A stretch of DNA of 64,000 nt from Demequina lignilytica (lineage in GTDB: Bacteria > Actinomycetota > Actinomycetes > Actinomycetales > Demequinaceae). The position numbers and the translations under genes are program-made. Under the pieces are notes generated by a model. The model did no database searches and was not told where the DNA came from. It was given only the letters and a program-made list of their open reading frames with translations. Positions 18,245 through 25,964 of the stretch are shown here, piece after piece. The DNA lies in contig NZ_JAUHPX010000001.1 in the NCBI RefSeq assembly GCF_030418305.1, forward strand, positions 1-64,000. The letters run 5' to 3'. Position 1 is the first letter of the stretch. Every line of letters starts with the position of its first letter.

Positions 18245-19006
18245 CTACTCCCACAGGCCGCGCGAGACCAGCAGCTCCTTGAGCAGGTCGGCACGATCGG
18301 ACACCAGCCCGTCGACGCCCATGTCGATCAGCTCGGACATCTCGGCCGGGTCGTTGATGGTCCACACGTGCACGAGCGTGTCCGCCGCGTGCGCGGCGCG
18401 CACATGGCGCGCGGTCAGCACCGTCGCGCGCCCCGCGCGCCGTGGGACCTGCAGCGCGTCGACGCGCCGCAGCGCGCGCCGCACGGGAAGCCCGACGGCG
18501 CCCTGCGAGAAGTAGGCGACCGCCTCCGAGGTGCCGGCGCTGGTCGCGACGGCGCGCGACAGCCGCCGTACCGTCGCCTCCCGTCGCCGCGTCGAGAAGG
18601 AGGCGATGCAGACCCGGTCGTGGGAGGCCGTGCGCTCGATCGCGTCGGCGATGGGGACGATGCCGGACACCGCCTTGACGTCGATGTTGACCCGGAGATC
18701 GGGCCAGGTGCCCAGCAGGTCCTCGAGCAGGGGCACGGGCTCGATCCCCCCGATGCGCGCGGTGCGCACCTCGCTCCACGGCAGGTCGGCCACGTCGCCG
18801 CGGGCATCGGTGGTCCGGTCGAGCGACGCGTCGTGGAGCGCGACGGCGACCCCGTCACGCGTGCCGTGCGCGTCGGTCTCGACGTACCGGTATCCGAGCG
18901 CGACGGCGTCCTCGAACGCCCGCATGGAGTTCTCCAGCCCGTCGAGTGAGAAGCCGCGATGGGCCAGCGCCGTGAAGCCCGGCGCGAGGTACGGGTGCGT
19001 CGTCAT
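18245..19006 (-). CDS. Glycerophosphodiester phosphodiesterase
   Basis: 253 residues. The GDPD barrel motifs are clear: AHRGFSLDGLENSM (catalytic His), YVETDAHGTRDGVAVALHD (metal-binding Glu/Asp and second catalytic His), NIDVKA and the C-terminal WTINDPAEM...DGLVSDRADL. It hydrolyses glycerophosphodiesters to glycerol-3-phosphate. No signal peptide is seen, so it is probably cytosolic. The ATG overlaps the stop of the upstream alpha/beta hydrolase (ATGA), which pairs a lipase-like enzyme with a GDPD, consistent with lipid turnover. Confidence 0.88.
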   Translation of the reverse strand: MTTHPYLAPGFTALAHRGFSLDGLENSMRAFEDAVALGYRYVETDAHGTRDGVAVALHDASLDRTTDARGDVADLPWSEVRTARIGGIEPVPLLEDLLGTWPDLRVNIDVKAVSGIVPIADAIERTASHDRVCIASFSTRRREATVRRLSRAVATSAGTSEAVAYFSQGAVGLPVRRALRRVDALQVPRRAGRATVLTARHVRAAHAADTLVHVWTINDPAEMSELIDMGVDGLVSDRADLLKELLVSRGLWE

Positions 19007-19929
19007 GCGAGCACCTGAGCGAGCCACGCGCGGACGGTGTCGAGGTACGCCGCACGTGGCACGGGGGAGGACAGGGACAGCTCGTGCACCCCGCCCTCGA
19101 TCACCGCCTCCTGCACGCGGGGTCCCAGCCGGTGCGCGAGGCGGGCGATCTCCCGCACGTCGACCACGGTGTCCTGCACCTGGAGCAGTGGATTGTCCTC
19201 CTCGTCCGGCCCAGAGGTGTGGCTTCTCGCGGCGAGCACCGGGACGTCGATGGAGAGGCCGTCGCGCACGCGTGCCTGCCCCCGCTGCACCGCGGCGAGC
19301 CAGGCTGCGCGGACCGGCACGCCATCGGGGTTCTTCCATTCCGTGTCGAAGTCCCATCGGCCGCCGTTCGCGACGTGGAGATGACGCGCGTAGATCGAGG
19401 GATGGCGTCGGACGACCATGAGGGGCCGGGCGCGGGCGAGCAACGGGACGGCGCCGGTCGCGACGCGCTGGCCCCGCGTGGTCGGAGCCTTGAAGAACGG
19501 GCTGTCGAGGATCAGCCCCGCGAGCTCCGGCGCCGGCCGGTCCGCCGCCCACAGGCAGGCGGCGAGCCCTCCTGTCGAGTGCGCGTGCACCACCAAGGGC
19601 AGTCCCGGGTGGAGATCGGCCAGCGCCGCGGTGGCCGCCGCGAGGTCGTCGCCCAGCTCGTCCAGGTCCCGGACCAGGTGCGGGATGTCGCCGTCGCGAA
19701 GCGACCTGCCCGCACGTCGGAGGTCGACGGCGAGGAACGCGAGGCCTGCCTCCACGAAGAAGCGCGCGAGGTGCGTCTGGAAGAAGTAGTCGTTGTAGCC
19801 ATGCACATGGAGCACCGCCGCCCGCGGCACGGCGGGACCGTTCGTCGAGCGGACCAGCGTCGCGGGGCCCAGAGGTGCCGCCTCGAAGCCCTCGAGGACG
19901 TCGGGCGACCACGCGAGCGGGGAGTCCAT
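19003..19929 (-). CDS. Alpha/beta hydrolase (serine hydrolase, lipase-like)
   Basis: 308 residues. HVHGYNDYFF is the oxyanion region, HAHSTGGL holds the nucleophile Ser, and a GGVHELSLS segment near the C-terminus supplies the catalytic His. It resembles monoacylglycerol-lipase/'serine aminopeptidase' hydrolases. The ATG at 19929 is preferred over one at 19983 because a CACGAT -10-like hexamer sits at 19936-19941, the leaderless spacing seen at other genes here. It is coupled to the GDPD gene downstream. Confidence 0.75.
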   Translation of the reverse strand: MDSPLAWSPDVLEGFEAAPLGPATLVRSTNGPAVPRAAVLHVHGYNDYFFQTHLARFFVEAGLAFLAVDLRRAGRSLRDGDIPHLVRDLDELGDDLAAATAALADLHPGLPLVVHAHSTGGLAACLWAADRPAPELAGLILDSPFFKAPTTRGQRVATGAVPLLARARPLMVVRRHPSIYARHLHVANGGRWDFDTEWKNPDGVPVRAAWLAAVQRGQARVRDGLSIDVPVLAARSHTSGPDEEDNPLLQVQDTVVDVREIARLAHRLGPRVQEAVIEGGVHELSLSSPVPRAAYLDTVRAWLAQVLA

Positions 19930-19969
19930 GATTCGATCGTGCCAGGTCAGCGGCCGAACCGGCGACAGA

Positions 19970-21112
19970 TCAGCCGCGGCCACCGATGATCTGGTCCCAG
20001 GTCAGCGCCGGCGGCGCCGGCTCCTCCGTGCGGGGCTCGGACTCGGGCTCGGCCTCCTGGACCGGCTCAGGGGCCTCCTCGGCCGCGGCGGCGGGCTCCG
20101 GCGCGTCCATCGACGGGACGCGAGGCGCGACGTGCAGCGGCGCGGTGGCGGGTGCGGGCTCCTCCGGCGCGGCGGTCGCGGCGGCCGCGGTCGCGCGGTC
20201 GGGGAACACCACCTGGGTGAAGCTCGGCGAGTCATCGGGCTCGAGCGCGGGCGGCTCGGCTGCGGGATCCGGCTGGTAGATCGGCTCCGAGATGGGCATG
20301 AGGAACGGCTGCGTGGCGACGTCCTCGTCCTCGGGATCGAACGATGCGGGGAGCGCCTGAGCACTGGGCACAGGGACGTCCTCGGGCACGGGCGGCGCGA
20401 CAACCTCCGGCTCCTGCTCCGGCTCCGGGGCCGGCATGGCGGCCGGCGCTGCCGGCGTGGACGCGCCCGCCGTCTCCTGCGCGAGGAGGATGTGCGCCGC
20501 ATCGTCCCCCAGCTCCGCCATCACGGTGAGGACGACGATGCGCAGCGCCGCCGCCATCTCCTCCTCCGAGAAGGCGGGCACCTCGGGGCCGAGCCCGAGC
20601 GCCGGCGACGCGGGGAGGCGCAGGAGCCCGCTCGGCACGCCCCAGTTCATGAGCTCGCGCTGCACCTGGTAGAAGGTGTGGTTGCCGATGTAGGTGCCCG
20701 CGGAGGTCGACAGCCCGCACGGCACGCCGGCGGCGGACAGCCGCTCGACGATCGCACGGTCGGGCAGCGTGCTCCACAGGCCCGCGGGGCCGTCCTCGAC
20801 GATCGGCTGGTCGACGGGCATGCTGCCGGCGTTGTCCGGCAGGGTCGCGTCGTCGAGGTTGATCGCGATGCGCTCGACCGCGACGCCGGGCAGCCCGGGC
20901 GCGGTCGCCGTCATCACCACGGCGTCCGGGATGTGCTTCGCGATGGACATCCGCAGCCGGTGCGGCGCCTCGCCGAACACCGCGGGCAGCCGCCGCGCGA
21001 TCACCTCGCCCGGTCCCTCCCAGGTCCGGGCCAGCAGGTCGACGGCGTCCCAGGCGGGATTCACGGTGGCGGGCGACACGGGCTCGAAACCCGTCAGCAG
21101 GACTCGGCGCAT
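19970..21112 (-). CDS. Pyroglutamyl-peptidase I-like pseudoenzyme with acidic C-terminal tail
   Basis: 380 residues. Residues 1-205 follow the peptidase C15 fold: LLTGFEPVSPATVNPAWD, the Glu-site segment VERIAINLDDATLPDN (Glu80 kept) and LSTSAGTYIGNHTFY. The last motif normally reads ...G-[FY]-x-C-N; the nucleophile Cys is Gly143 here (codon GGC). The catalytic His of the F-I-H-V-P motif is Arg165 (LLRLP). Residues 210-380 are a Pro/Ala/Glu-rich, probably disordered tail ending in LTWDQIIGG. It is thus unlikely to be a cysteine peptidase; it may bind N-terminal pyroglutamate or have a structural role. A TACCCT -10 box sits at the leaderless distance from the ATG. Confidence 0.8.
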   Translation of the reverse strand: MRRVLLTGFEPVSPATVNPAWDAVDLLARTWEGPGEVIARRLPAVFGEAPHRLRMSIAKHIPDAVVMTATAPGLPGVAVERIAINLDDATLPDNAGSMPVDQPIVEDGPAGLWSTLPDRAIVERLSAAGVPCGLSTSAGTYIGNHTFYQVQRELMNWGVPSGLLRLPASPALGLGPEVPAFSEEEMAAALRIVVLTVMAELGDDAAHILLAQETAGASTPAAPAAMPAPEPEQEPEVVAPPVPEDVPVPSAQALPASFDPEDEDVATQPFLMPISEPIYQPDPAAEPPALEPDDSPSFTQVVFPDRATAAAATAAPEEPAPATAPLHVAPRVPSMDAPEPAAAAEEAPEPVQEAEPESEPRTEEPAPPALTWDQIIGGRG

Positions 21113-21124
21113 ACGTCCAGGGTA
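21112..21124 (-). promoter_or_regulatory. -10 box of the pcp-like gene, probable leaderless start
   Basis: TACCCT on the minus strand (21119-21124) ends 6 bases before the ATG at 21112. There is no Shine-Dalgarno. Confidence 0.45.
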
Positions 21125-21159
21125 CGGGCAGGCGTTCCGACACGCGGAGCCGGATCGGC

Positions 21160-21188
21160 TTGACGTGACGATGTCATGTCCCTAACGT
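21160..21188 (+). promoter_or_regulatory. Promoter of the Liv/hydroxyacid operon
   Basis: TTGACG (21160-21165) and TAACGT (21183-21188) with a 17-base spacer form one of the best sigma-70-type promoters in the window. The predicted start is near 21195, at the edge of the operator-like repeat. Confidence 0.65.
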
Positions 21189-21196
21189 GAGCCATA

Positions 21197-21216
21197 ACCT
21201 GAATCGGGTTTCAGGT
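21197..21216 (+). promoter_or_regulatory. Inverted repeat, probable repressor operator
   Basis: ACCTGAA-tcgggt-TTCAGGT is a perfect 7-bp dyad with a 6-base spacer, placed at the predicted transcription start and 32 bases before the first ATG. Size and position fit a TetR-type operator; the operon encodes a TetR protein (27498-28154), so autoregulation is a reasonable inference. Confidence 0.55.
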
Positions 21217-21247
21217 ACGCAACTTTCAATGGCGAAAGGCAATCCCC

Positions 21248-22465
21248 ATGCGTAAAGAGAAGTCGGCGCTCATCGGCGCCCTGGCCTCCTTGTCCCTCAT
21301 CCTGGCGGCATGCGCCCCGACCGACGATGCGGAGCCCGCATCGTCCTCCTCCAGCTCCGCGACCGGGGAGGCTCCCGCCGCCTCGGTCACCGTCGGGCTG
21401 GTCACCAGCGAGTCGGGCCCGCTCGCGGGCTACGGCGAGCAGTACCTCGCCGGGTTCGAGGCCGGCATGGACTACGCGACCGACGGCACCGGCATGATCG
21501 ACGGCACCGAGATCGTGATCGAGCACCGCGATGACGCGGGCGACGCCGACAAGGCCGTCACCGCCGCCAAGGAGCTGATCGGCGCCGGCGTCAACATCCT
21601 CGCGGGCACGGTGTCGTCGGGCGTCGCGCTCGCGCTCGCCGAGCAGGCCGCCCAGAACGAGGTGCTGTACATCTCCGGACCGGCGGCCGCGGACGCGATC
21701 ACCGGGATCAACGAGTACACGTTCCGCTCGGGCCGCCAGAGCTCACAGGACGTGGCGACGGCCGGAACGTTCCTCGACGACATCTCCGGCAAGTCCGTCC
21801 TGGTCTTCGCCCAGGACACCGCCTTCGGTCAGGGCAACTTCGCCGCCGTGGACGCCATCCTCGGCGGACAGGGCGCCGAGGTGTCGTCGCTGCTGGTCGC
21901 CGAGGACATCACGGAGTTCACCACCTTCGCCCAGCAGGTCATCGATGGGTCGCCCGACCTCGTGTTCGTCGCCTGGGCGGGAGCGACCTCCGGCTCGATG
22001 TGGCAGGCGATGAGCCAGCAGGGCGTGCTCGACGCCGTCCCGGTGGTCACCGGCCTGGGTGACGTCGCGACCTACGGCGCCTACGGCGATGCGTCGGAGT
22101 CCATCTCCTTCCTCAACCACTACTTCGCCGGCGCGACCGACAACGCGGTCAACATGGCGATGGTCGAGCACATCGAGGGAGCGGGCGGCACCCCCGACCT
22201 GTTCAGCCCGGACGGCTTCAACGCCGCGCTGATGGTGGTGCAGGCCATCAAGGAGGGCGCCGGTGACGTCGACGCGATGATCGCCGCGCTCGAGGGGTAC
22301 GAGTTCGAGGGCCCGAAGGGCACCATGACCGTCCGTGCCTCCGACCACGCGCTGCTCCAGGACATGTACCAGGTGAAGCTGGTCGCCGACGGCGACGCGT
22401 ACATGCCCGAGCTGATCGGCACCGCGGCCGCCGCGGACGTCGCACCCGCCGAGGCCGCGGAGTAG
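21248..22465 (+). CDS. Liv-type ABC transporter substrate-binding lipoprotein
   Basis: 405 residues. The signal peptide ends in the lipobox ILAACAP (Cys21 region), followed by a Ser/Ala linker. The mature part is a type-1 periplasmic binding fold (Peripla_BP_6): TVGLVTSESGPLAGYGEQ, DKAVTAAKELI and FAQDTAFGQGN. It binds the transported solute outside the membrane. The ligand cannot be read from sequence; the catabolic genes downstream argue for a short-chain hydroxyacid or ester rather than an amino acid. It is the first gene of a ten-gene operon, with GAAAGG ahead of the ATG. Confidence 0.88.
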   Translation: MRKEKSALIGALASLSLILAACAPTDDAEPASSSSSSATGEAPAASVTVGLVTSESGPLAGYGEQYLAGFEAGMDYATDGTGMIDGTEIVIEHRDDAGDADKAVTAAKELIGAGVNILAGTVSSGVALALAEQAAQNEVLYISGPAAADAITGINEYTFRSGRQSSQDVATAGTFLDDISGKSVLVFAQDTAFGQGNFAAVDAILGGQGAEVSSLLVAEDITEFTTFAQQVIDGSPDLVFVAWAGATSGSMWQAMSQQGVLDAVPVVTGLGDVATYGAYGDASESISFLNHYFAGATDNAVNMAMVEHIEGAGGTPDLFSPDGFNAALMVVQAIKEGAGDVDAMIAALEGYEFEGPKGTMTVRASDHALLQDMYQVKLVADGDAYMPELIGTAAAADVAPAEAAE

Positions 22466-22472
22466 GCCGCCG

Positions 22473-23237
22473 ATGACCGCTGCAGTCCCGCCCGCGCTCC
22501 GTGTCGAGGGCCTCGGCCTTCAGATCGGCGGCGCGACCATCCTCCAGGACGTCGACCTCGACGTGCCCGCCGGATCGCTGGTCGGCGTGATCGGCCCCAA
22601 CGGGGCCGGCAAGACCACGCTGTTCAACACGATCTCGGGGGTGGTCCGGCCCACGGCCGGCCGCATCCTGATGGACGGCCGCGACATCACGGGGACCTCG
22701 ATCCCCGCGAGGGCGCGGGCGGGGCTGGGGCGGACGTTCCAGACCTCGAGCAACTTCCCGCGGCTGAGCGTGCTCGAGAACGTCCGCATGGCGGCGCAGG
22801 CCACCACCGGTGGCAGCTACTCGCTGCTGAGGTTCCCCGGTCGGGGAGACGATGCGACGCGTGCGGCGATCGAGTCGCTCGAGGCCGTCGGCCTCGCCGA
22901 CAAGGCCCACCTCGCGGCGGGGGACATCTCCCACGGCGACAAGCGCAAGCTCGAGATCGCCACCCTGCTCGCCACCGACGCGAGCCTGATCCTGCTCGAC
23001 GAGCCCATGGCGGGTGTGGGCTCCGGCGACGTCGCCGGGCTCGTCGAGCGCATCCGTGACCTGCACCGTACGAAGGGATGCACCGTCCTCATGGTCGAGC
23101 ATCATCTCGAGGTCCTGATGGGCCTCGTCGACCGCGTCGCGGTCATGGTGTCGGGCAGCATCATCGCCTTCGACACCCCCGAGACGATCATGGCCGACCC
23201 GCGGGTCCAGGCCGCGTACCTGGGGAGCGCCGCATGA
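22473..23237 (+). CDS. ABC transporter ATPase, LivG/UrtD type
   Basis: 254 residues with Walker A GPNGAGKTT, Walker B LILLDEPMAGV and switch His in VEHHLEV. The signature is ISHGDKRKLEIA, closer to the UrtD form (LSHG) than to the classical LSYG. It is a cytosolic energy subunit working with the second ATPase. It starts 7 bases after the binding protein gene, and its stop overlaps the next ATG. Confidence 0.9.
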   Translation: MTAAVPPALRVEGLGLQIGGATILQDVDLDVPAGSLVGVIGPNGAGKTTLFNTISGVVRPTAGRILMDGRDITGTSIPARARAGLGRTFQTSSNFPRLSVLENVRMAAQATTGGSYSLLRFPGRGDDATRAAIESLEAVGLADKAHLAAGDISHGDKRKLEIATLLATDASLILLDEPMAGVGSGDVAGLVERIRDLHRTKGCTVLMVEHHLEVLMGLVDRVAVMVSGSIIAFDTPETIMADPRVQAAYLGSAA

Positions 23238-23953
23238 GCGCGGTGCTCGAGGTCGTGGGCCTGAGCGGCTCGATCGCCGGCCAGCAGGTGGTCGAGGACG
23301 TCTCCTTCACCGTCCCGGACCGCGGCATCACGGCCGTCCTCGGACGCAACGGCGTCGGCAAGACGTCGACCCTGCGCTCCATCATGGGCCTCATCGATCG
23401 CCGGGGCGAGGTGACCCTCGCGGGCGAGCGCATCGACGGCCTCCGCACCCACCGCATCGTCCAGCGCGGCGTCGGCTACGTGCCCGAGGACCGCGAGGTC
23501 TTCAGCCGCCTCACCGTCGCCGAGAACCTGCAGCTCGCCGTGCGCCAGAAGAAGCCCAACTGGGAGCTGGTCGACTCGCTGTTCCCCGACCTGGTGGCGC
23601 GGCGGTCGCAGATGGCAGGCACCCTGTCCGGCGGGCAGCAGCAGATGGTGTCGCTCGCTCGCGCGCTCGTCAACGACAACCGCATCCTGCTGGTCGACGA
23701 GCCGACCAAGGGCCTCGCGCCCCTGATCGTCGAGCAGGTCGCGGCGGCCCTCGCGGAGGCCGCGACCACGGTCCCGATCCTGCTGGTGGAGCAGAACCTC
23801 GAGGTGGTGCGTCAGCTCGCCGGCGACGCCGTGGTCCTCAGCGGCGGGCGCGTGGTGCACACCGGCTCCGCCTCCGCCATGCTCGCCGACGACGAGCTCA
23901 CGCACCGCCTCCTCGGGGTGGGCGTGGCTCCCGCGACGGGAGGCGCCCGATGA
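23234..23953 (+). CDS. ABC transporter ATPase, LivF type
   Basis: 239 residues with Walker A GRNGVGKTS, signature LSGGQQQM, Walker B ILLVDEPTKGLAP and the LivF-specific GYVPEDREVFSRLTV. The true start is the ATG at 23234 (overlapping the upstream TGA); the longer open frame upstream is inside the livG-type gene. It overlaps the permease gene by four bases. Confidence 0.92.
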   Translation: MSAVLEVVGLSGSIAGQQVVEDVSFTVPDRGITAVLGRNGVGKTSTLRSIMGLIDRRGEVTLAGERIDGLRTHRIVQRGVGYVPEDREVFSRLTVAENLQLAVRQKKPNWELVDSLFPDLVARRSQMAGTLSGGQQQMVSLARALVNDNRILLVDEPTKGLAPLIVEQVAAALAEAATTVPILLVEQNLEVVRQLAGDAVVLSGGRVVHTGSASAMLADDELTHRLLGVGVAPATGGAR

Positions 23954-24828
23954 GCACGCTGGTCCTGGTCCTCCTCACCGGCATCGGCCTCGGTGCCCTG
24001 TACTTCCTGGTCGCGTCGGGGCTCAGCCTCATCTACGGCCTGATGCACGTCCTGAACTTCGCGCACGGCGCCTTCCTCACCTTCGGCGCCTTCATCGGCT
24101 GGGAGGTCGCGCGGCGGCTCGACTCGACCTCGTGGTGGGCCTTCGCGGTCTCCATCCTGGTCGGCGGCCTCGTCGGCGCCGGCGTCGCGGCGCTCACCGA
24201 GCTCGCGCTCATCCGGCCGCTCTACGAGCGTCACATCGAGCAGGTGCTGGTGACCGTGGGCCTGGCGTTCGCGGCGGTGGCGCTGTACGAGGGGATCTGG
24301 GGCTCCGACCCGATCTACATCTCGGCACCGGCATGGATGAAGGAGACCACGAGCGTGCTCGGCGCCTCGGTGCCCAACACGTACTGGGTCCTCATGCTCG
24401 CCGCGACCGCGCTGCTCATCTCGCTGGTGGTCTTCCTCCGCTACACGCGGTTCGGCACCATCATCCGCGCGGGCGTCGAGAACCGGGCGATGGTCACGGC
24501 CCTGGGCATCGACGTGCGCACGGCGTTCCTGCTGGTGTTCGCCATCGGCGGCTCCGCCGCGGGCGTCGGCGGCGTGCTCGCCGCGCACTACACGGGCTAC
24601 GTCTCCGCTCACCTGGGATCGACGCTGCTGATCTTCGCGTTCATCGTCACCGTGATCGGCGGGCTCGGCTCGCTGCCGGGCGCCGCGATCGCGTCGGTGC
24701 TGGTCGCCGTCCTGCAGCAGTTCGCGAACTACTACATGGGGGGCACTGGCGACATCATCGTCGTGGTCGCGCTGGCCGGCGTGCTGCTGGTGCGACCCTC
24801 GGGTCTCCTCGGAAGGAGGTTCGCGTGA
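23950..24828 (+). CDS. Branched-chain-type ABC permease, LivH-like
   Basis: 292 residues with about eight membrane spans. SGLSLIYGLMHVLNFAHGAF is the LivH signature (seen as SLIYG...NFAHG). GLGSLPGA near the C-terminus is the second conserved loop. It forms the channel with the next gene product. ATGA overlap with the upstream ATPase gene. Confidence 0.9.
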   Translation: MSTLVLVLLTGIGLGALYFLVASGLSLIYGLMHVLNFAHGAFLTFGAFIGWEVARRLDSTSWWAFAVSILVGGLVGAGVAALTELALIRPLYERHIEQVLVTVGLAFAAVALYEGIWGSDPIYISAPAWMKETTSVLGASVPNTYWVLMLAATALLISLVVFLRYTRFGTIIRAGVENRAMVTALGIDVRTAFLLVFAIGGSAAGVGGVLAAHYTGYVSAHLGSTLLIFAFIVTVIGGLGSLPGAAIASVLVAVLQQFANYYMGGTGDIIVVVALAGVLLVRPSGLLGRRFA

Positions 24829-25964
24829 ACGCCGCCCGCGCCGCCGCGCGCCGCCTGCCGCTCGCCGCGATCGGCGGGGTCGCCCTCGTCGTCCTGATGG
24901 CGTGCCTGCCCCTGCTGAACATCTCGATCCCGGGCGTGCTCCCGACGCCGACCTATCAGCCGGGCGCCCTCGCGCTCCTGTCGCTCGCGATGATCTTCGC
25001 GGCGCTGGCGCTGACCTACAACATGCTGCTCGGCACCTCGGGCATGCTCTCGTTCGGCCACGCCCTGTACTTCGGCGCGGGAGCGTACGGCCTCGGCATC
25101 GCTCTCGAGAACCTCGGGGTCCCGTTGTTCCCGGGCGTGTTCATCGCGCTCGTCGGCGGGCTGATCATCGCCCTGGTGACGGGCGTGGTCGCGATGCGGG
25201 TGTCCGGCATCCCGTTCGCCATGGTGACGCTCGCGTTCGCGCAGGCCGGCTCGGTCCTGGTGCGGCGCAACTCCGCCGTGACGGGCGGCGAGGAGGGCCT
25301 GTCCCTCAACACCGAGGGCGTGCCGGACTGGCTCGTCGGCGTCGCCGACACCCGGAACCTCTACTGGGCCACGCTCCTGGTGCTCGTGATCGTCTACCTG
25401 GTGGCGCTGTGGGTCGACCGCTCCCGCCTGGGCCACCTCGCGCGTGCGACCAGGGAGAACGAGCTGCGCGTGCGCGTGCTGGGGCTCGAGCCCAACCGCG
25501 CGCGGCTGATCGTGTTCGTCATCGCCGCCGTGTGCGCGTCGCTCGTCGGCGTCGCCTACATGCTGCTGCAGTCGGGGACCGTGCCGCGCGCCGTGTCCGC
25601 CGACCTCACCATCACGGTGCTGGTGATCGTCGTCCTGGGCGGCGTGGGGTTCCGTTGGGGTGCGATCGTGGGAGGCGTGATCTACACCCTGCTCGACCAG
25701 CGCCTCACCGTGCTGGCCAACTCCGACGTGATCGAGTCGCTGCCGTCGGTGCTGCGGATCCCGCTGTCGGAGCCGCTGTTCATCCTCGGCACGCTCTTCA
25801 TCCTGGTCGTGATGTTCCTGCCGGGCGGCATCGCGGGCACCGTCGACAGCCGGCTGCGCCGCTGGCGTGCGGGGCGCGCTGGTGCGGACCAGGTGGACGG
25901 CTCCGCCGTCGAGCGCCTCGAGGACGCCGACGCCGAGCCGGCCCGTGAGGAGGCTCGTTCGTGA
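24825..25964 (+). CDS. Branched-chain-type ABC permease, LivM-like
   Basis: 379 residues from the GTG at 24825, preceded by a strong GGAAGGAGG site and overlapping the upstream stop (GTGA). The LivM signature ALTYNMLLGTSGMLSFGHA is present in parts (LTYNM, SFGHALYFGAGAY), with ARATRENELRVRVLG and GGVGFRWGAI. The C-terminal 40 residues are a charged cytosolic tail. Confidence 0.9.
   Translation: MNAARAAARRLPLAAIGGVALVVLMACLPLLNISIPGVLPTPTYQPGALALLSLAMIFAALALTYNMLLGTSGMLSFGHALYFGAGAYGLGIALENLGVPLFPGVFIALVGGLIIALVTGVVAMRVSGIPFAMVTLAFAQAGSVLVRRNSAVTGGEEGLSLNTEGVPDWLVGVADTRNLYWATLLVLVIVYLVALWVDRSRLGHLARATRENELRVRVLGLEPNRARLIVFVIAAVCASLVGVAYMLLQSGTVPRAVSADLTITVLVIVVLGGVGFRWGAIVGGVIYTLLDQRLTVLANSDVIESLPSVLRIPLSEPLFILGTLFILVVMFLPGGIAGTVDSRLRRWRAGRAGADQVDGSAVERLEDADAEPAREEARS

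Noticed and set aside
18245..19912. 555-residue fusion ending in the GDPD
   Set aside because: The N-terminal part is the alpha/beta hydrolase gene in another frame; the GDPD starts at 19006.
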